DNA of 8,331 nucleotides from positions 1 to 8,331 of the forward strand of contig JAHEFN010000090.1 of the NCBI GenBank assembly GCA_024640185.1, written 5' to 3'. The notes under the pieces were generated by a model. That model was not told where the DNA came from, made no database searches, and worked only from the letters and a program-made list of their open reading frames with translations. Below, piece after piece: positions 6,193 to 8,331 of the stretch. Every line of letters starts with the position of its first letter. The first letter of the stretch is position 1. The position numbers and the translations under genes are program-made. Source of the stretch: Gemmatimonadota bacterium (GTDB taxonomy: Bacteria; Gemmatimonadota; Gemmatimonadetes; Gemmatimonadales; GWC2-71-9).

Positions 6193-6244
6193 AAAAAACA
6201 GGGATCAACCGTTTGCGTACCGTCCGGGAATCCCAGTTGATCCC
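6193..6244 (-). promoter_or_regulatory. Leader terminator hairpin of pilA, candidate attenuator or riboswitch expression platform
   Basis: On the minus strand GGGATCAACTG (6244-6234) pairs with CGGTTGATCCC (6211-6201) to form an 11-bp stem with one G-U pair and a 22-nt loop. It is followed after two bases by TTTTTT (6198-6193). This is an intrinsic-terminator shape lying wholly inside the 5' leader, only 11 nt before the pilA Shine-Dalgarno. A competing stem CCGGGA (6246-6241) with TCCCGG (6229-6224) shares bases 6241-6244 with the terminator, so the two folds exclude each other. It could equally be a message-stabilising 5' hairpin. Confidence 0.65.
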
Positions 6245-6262
6245 GGCACTGCCCCTTGGAAG

Positions 6263-6279
6263 TAGCATCCTCCGTGCCA
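6263..6279 (-). promoter_or_regulatory. Sigma-54 (RpoN) promoter of pilA
   Basis: The minus strand reads TGGCACGGAGGATGCTA. It matches the -24 element TGGCACG exactly and the -12 element TTGCW in four of five positions (ATGCT), with the required GG-N10-GC spacing (GG at 6278-6277, GC at 6266-6265). The predicted transcript start is near 6253, giving an 85-nt leader. Pilin genes in Pseudomonas, Myxococcus and Geobacter are known to use sigma-54 with PilR-family activators, so the context fits well. Confidence 0.75.
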
Positions 6280-6420
6280 CCCGGCGGGCGGAAAACGTAA
6301 CCCAATGAACGACAAGTACTTAGACATCATCTACCTGGCCGTGGCCCCTGAGAACCTCGGAGTGAATTCTTGGACTATGCAAGCATCTCGACCGCTGCCC
6401 CCGCCTCGAGGGCACCATCG

Positions 6421-6447
6421 ATGAGTGCCCACGGTACCGATCGATGA
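6421..6447 (+). CDS. Candidate 8-codon leader peptide overlapping the TMTC-like start
   Basis: ATG at 6421 opens MSAHGTDR and ends at a TGA that overlaps the ATG of the 6444 gene (ATGA). Its frame extends back to a TTG at 6370, giving up to 25 residues, with an in-frame stop at 6349 upstream. The main gene has no evident ribosome site of its own, so termination-reinitiation from this short frame is one way it could be translated. No strong ribosome site is seen for the short frame either. Chance is a fair explanation. Confidence 0.25.
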   Translation: MSAHGTDR

Positions 6448-8168
6448 GCCCCCTCTCCGCCGGGTCGGCGGGCCCGAAGGGCGCCCGGTATTGGCTGGAG
6501 CCGGTCAGCCTGGGGTGCTTGGTCGCGGCGGCAACCTGGGCCGGGTTGACGAACGGCTGGGTCCAAGACGACCTGCCGATCATCTTCATGAACGATCTGG
6601 TCCATTCCCTTGGCAATATCTGGGCGCAATTCACCAGCGCCTATTGGCCCAAGCCGTTCCCCCCCGACCTCTATCGTCCCGTCGCGTTGCTCGGCTTCAG
6701 CCTGCAGTGGGCGGCGGGCGATGGCGCACCGATGATCTTCCGCATGGTGAGCATCCTGCTCTACCTGGGGGTGGTGCTGTCGGTCTGGCGTCTCGCGGGC
6801 CGCCTGCTCCCGGCCGGGGCCGCGTGGGTGGCGGCGGCCCTCTTCGCCGTGCACCCGGTCCACGTCGAGGCCGTGGCCGTCGCGGTCAACCAGGGGGAAC
6901 TCCTGGTCGCCTTGATCCTCCTTGGGAGCACCATCGCATGGATCGACCGGCGCCGGTCGGGCCAATCGACGGGGGGATGGTGGGCCGTCGGCATGGCCTC
7001 TGCCTACTTCCTCGGCATCCTGATCAAGGAGCACGCCTTCGTCTTGCCGGTCATCCTGGTGGCGCTGGAGTTGACGGTCCTCGATGACCGCCGACCGGTC
7101 CGAGCCCGCCTCGACCAACACCGACAGCTGTTCCTCGGCCTGGTCCTGGCGGTGACCCTCGCCCTGGCGATGCGCGATGTCGTCCTCGCCGGCAACACCA
7201 AGGGGAGCTTCACCGCCGAGGCGTTCGTGGGGCTTGGCGTCGGTGGGCGGCTCCTCACCATGCTGGCGGTGGTCCCCCAGTGGGCGCGATTGTTGTTCTG
7301 GCCCGCCCACCTTCAGGCCGACTATTCCCTCCAGGAGATCGTTCCGGCCACCTCATTTGGCGCAGCGCAGTGGCTCGGGCTCAGCCTCCTGTTGGTGGCC
7401 GGCGGGGTGATCATCGGGCTGAGACGGCGGCTCCCCCTCGCCTCATTCGGGATCGCGTGGCTGGCCATTGCCCTGGGACCCGTCCACAACGTCCTCGTCC
7501 CGACCGGCATCGTGCTCGCCGAACGGACCCTCTTCCTCGGCAGCATTGGGTTCGTGATGGCGGGTGTGGCGGTGCTCTCGGCCGGCCAACGGCATGTCGG
7601 CCACCTGTGGCCGCGCACGACGCGCGCGGCGATCGTGGTCTCGCTCGGCGGCCTGCTGGTGATGGGCGTCACGCGCTCGGCATCACGCCAGCGCGTTTGG
7701 CACGACCTGCCGACCCTCTGGGGCCAGACCGTCATCGATGCTCCACTCAGCTACCGTGCCCATCACGCCTACGGACAGATCCTCTGGACCGGCGGCGCCA
7801 AGGGGCCCGCAGAATTCCACCTCCGGCGGGCGATCGACCTCAATCCCGACGCCTGGCATATCTATGTCGACCTGGCCAACCGATACCGGATCGCCGACCT
7901 GTGCTACCCTGCGATGGAACTCTATCGCACAGCACTGATCATCTTCCCCGCGAATCACCTCGCCCGCACCTCCTTCATCGCCTGCCAACTCCATGAGGGG
8001 CGGTACGCCGAGGCTGCTGCCACCGCGCGGGCGGGGGTCGACGTCGGTGTGGAATCCGAACGCTTCCGCAGATACGTGGCCATTGCCGACAGCGCACGGC
8101 AGGTCGGAGCCGCCGTGGGCTCGGTTGTCCTCCCTGATCCAGTGTCCGACGAGGCCCCATCCCCGTGA
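6444..8168 (+). CDS. TMTC-like multi-pass GT-C glycosyltransferase with C-terminal TPRs
   Basis: This is a 574-residue integral membrane protein resembling the TMTC O-mannosyltransferase family. In that family, lipid-linked sugar is transferred to Ser/Thr in the extracytoplasmic space. The first membrane helix (about 18-37) is followed by QDD (41-43) in the first outer loop, where GT-C enzymes carry catalytic acidic residues. Further matches are YRPVALLGF (77-85), FAVHPVHVEAVAVAVNQGELL (134-154), IKEHAF (194-199) and NVLVPTGIVLAERTLFLGSIGF (349-370), the last resembling the TMTC motif AERLLYLPS.GF. About ten membrane helices run to about 410. The tail holds TPR-like helices (437-530: HHAYGQILW, FHLRRAIDLNPDA, AMELYRTALIIFP). 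The start ATG lacks a clear ribosome site, but no longer in-frame start exists. It overlaps the next gene by four bases (GTGA). The sugar and target are unknown. Confidence 0.85.
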   Translation: MSPLSAGSAGPKGARYWLEPVSLGCLVAAATWAGLTNGWVQDDLPIIFMNDLVHSLGNIWAQFTSAYWPKPFPPDLYRPVALLGFSLQWAAGDGAPMIFRMVSILLYLGVVLSVWRLAGRLLPAGAAWVAAALFAVHPVHVEAVAVAVNQGELLVALILLGSTIAWIDRRRSGQSTGGWWAVGMASAYFLGILIKEHAFVLPVILVALELTVLDDRRPVRARLDQHRQLFLGLVLAVTLALAMRDVVLAGNTKGSFTAEAFVGLGVGGRLLTMLAVVPQWARLLFWPAHLQADYSLQEIVPATSFGAAQWLGLSLLLVAGGVIIGLRRRLPLASFGIAWLAIALGPVHNVLVPTGIVLAERTLFLGSIGFVMAGVAVLSAGQRHVGHLWPRTTRAAIVVSLGGLLVMGVTRSASRQRVWHDLPTLWGQTVIDAPLSYRAHHAYGQILWTGGAKGPAEFHLRRAIDLNPDAWHIYVDLANRYRIADLCYPAMELYRTALIIFPANHLARTSFIACQLHEGRYAEAAATARAGVDVGVESERFRRYVAIADSARQVGAAVGSVVLPDPVSDEAPSP

Positions 8169-8331
8169 ACGCCCGGAGAGCACTGGTGTGCTCTGCCCTC
8201 GCGGCCCTGCTCGTGATGGCAGGGGTCATCGCCGGTGGGCTGGTCCATGATGCGGCCGCCATCCTCCGTGGTGATCCCCGCTTCGAGCTGCCGGTGGATT
8301 GGTCCGCGCTGGTCACCCAGTCGTATTGGCT
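8165..8331 (+). CDS. Second TMTC-like membrane protein, N-terminal 55 residues (runs off the right edge)
   Basis: A GTG start overlaps the stop of the upstream gene (GTGA), indicating an operon. The visible part begins MNARRALVCSALAALLVMAG, a basic N-terminus and first membrane helix to about residue 27. Next come HDAAAILRGDPRFEL, then VDWSALVTQSYW. The layout of acidic loop, then a .L...F/VT..YW segment, parallels the upstream protein (QDDLPIIFMNDLVHSLGNIW, then AQFTSAYW). A tandem paralogue of the same family is therefore likely. The HD in place of the DD motif is notable. The rest lies outside the window, so the family call is provisional. Confidence 0.7.
   Translation, partial: MNARRALVCSALAALLVMAGVIAGGLVHDAAAILRGDPRFELPVDWSALVTQSYW

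Larger units (their letters stand above)
6169..6443. other. Divergent control region between pilA and the TMTC-like operon
   Basis: No long gene is seen in these 275 bases. Reading left it holds the sigma-54 promoter, the switch-like leader and the pilA ribosome site. Reading right, a short in-frame stretch ends with the candidate leader peptide that overlaps the start of the glycosyltransferase-like gene. No convincing sigma-70 promoter for the rightward gene was found. The 6280-6390 part would be the place for a PilR-type activator to bind, but I recognise no specific site. Confidence 0.7.

Noticed and set aside
6201..6253. A c-di-GMP-I (GEMM) riboswitch in the pilA leader
   Set aside because: Only the fragment ACGCAAA in the loop (minus strand) resembles the GEMM core. 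The GGCAAACC segment and the tetraloop-receptor arrangement are missing, so a known GEMM aptamer cannot be claimed.
6375..7310. A 311-codon minus-strand frame opposite the TMTC-like gene
   Set aside because: It is rich in Asp, His, Glu, Gln and Arg with no hydrophobic core, typical of the antisense of GC-rich membrane-protein codons. It also crosses the control region of the divergent gene.
1..8331. CRISPR arrays, tRNA or rRNA genes, insertion sequences
   Set aside because: I saw no regularly spaced direct repeats, tRNA-like cloverleaf, rRNA segments or transposase frames. The gene content is a continuous pilus locus plus a membrane enzyme operon.

Overview
This is a high-GC chromosomal window dominated by a type IV pilus (T4P) locus on the minus strand, with the start of a divergent membrane glycosyltransferase operon on the plus strand. 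The pilins share a long conserved block after the class III signal (FTLIELLIVVV..., PKFA..KDK.KLA, D.RN.M.AQEAY..DYSTY). I associate that block with Gemmatimonadota or related deep Gram-negative phyla. This assignment comes from memory of family patterns, not from a search. The secretin gene shows that the host has an outer membrane.

Layout in minus-strand transcription order, right to left. (1) A roughly 280-base divergent control region (6169-6443) holds a near-consensus sigma-54 promoter reading left. Its predicted 85-nt leader contains an 11-bp hairpin followed by TGTTTTTT (an intrinsic-terminator shape) and a competing, mutually exclusive hairpin. It looks like a pilin attenuator or riboswitch. 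(2) Two tandem, clearly paralogous major-type pilins follow (6168-5782 and 5652-5272), each with a C-terminal Cys pair. A GC-rich hairpin lies between them and a good intrinsic terminator lies after the second. (3) A tightly overlapping trio follows (5163-4876, 4888-4172, 4175-3768). It has two minor pilins with an unusual Thr at mature position +1 and a small membrane protein without a prepilin leader, in an order reminiscent of pilV-pilW-pilX. (4) A 184-base gap contains a perfect 15-bp inverted repeat. (5) The alignment-complex operon pilM-pilN-pilO-pilP-pilQ (3583 to the window start) comes last. Its genes overlap or lie 2-13 nt apart, and pilQ runs off the left edge.

On the plus strand, divergent from the pilins, is a 574-residue multi-pass protein with C-terminal TPRs (6444-8168). 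It resembles the TMTC/GT-C O-mannosyltransferase family. It overlaps by 4 nt a second gene (8165 to the edge) whose visible N-terminus looks like a paralogue.

How they fit together: PilM (cytoplasmic actin-like ring), PilN/PilO (inner-membrane dimer), PilP (lipoprotein) and PilQ (outer-membrane secretin) form the trans-envelope channel. The two pilins supply the fibre and the minor pilins prime it. The adjacent GT-C enzymes could glycosylate the Ser/Thr-rich pilins, but this is inference from position only. The motors (PilB/PilT), platform protein (PilC) and prepilin peptidase (PilD) are not in the window.
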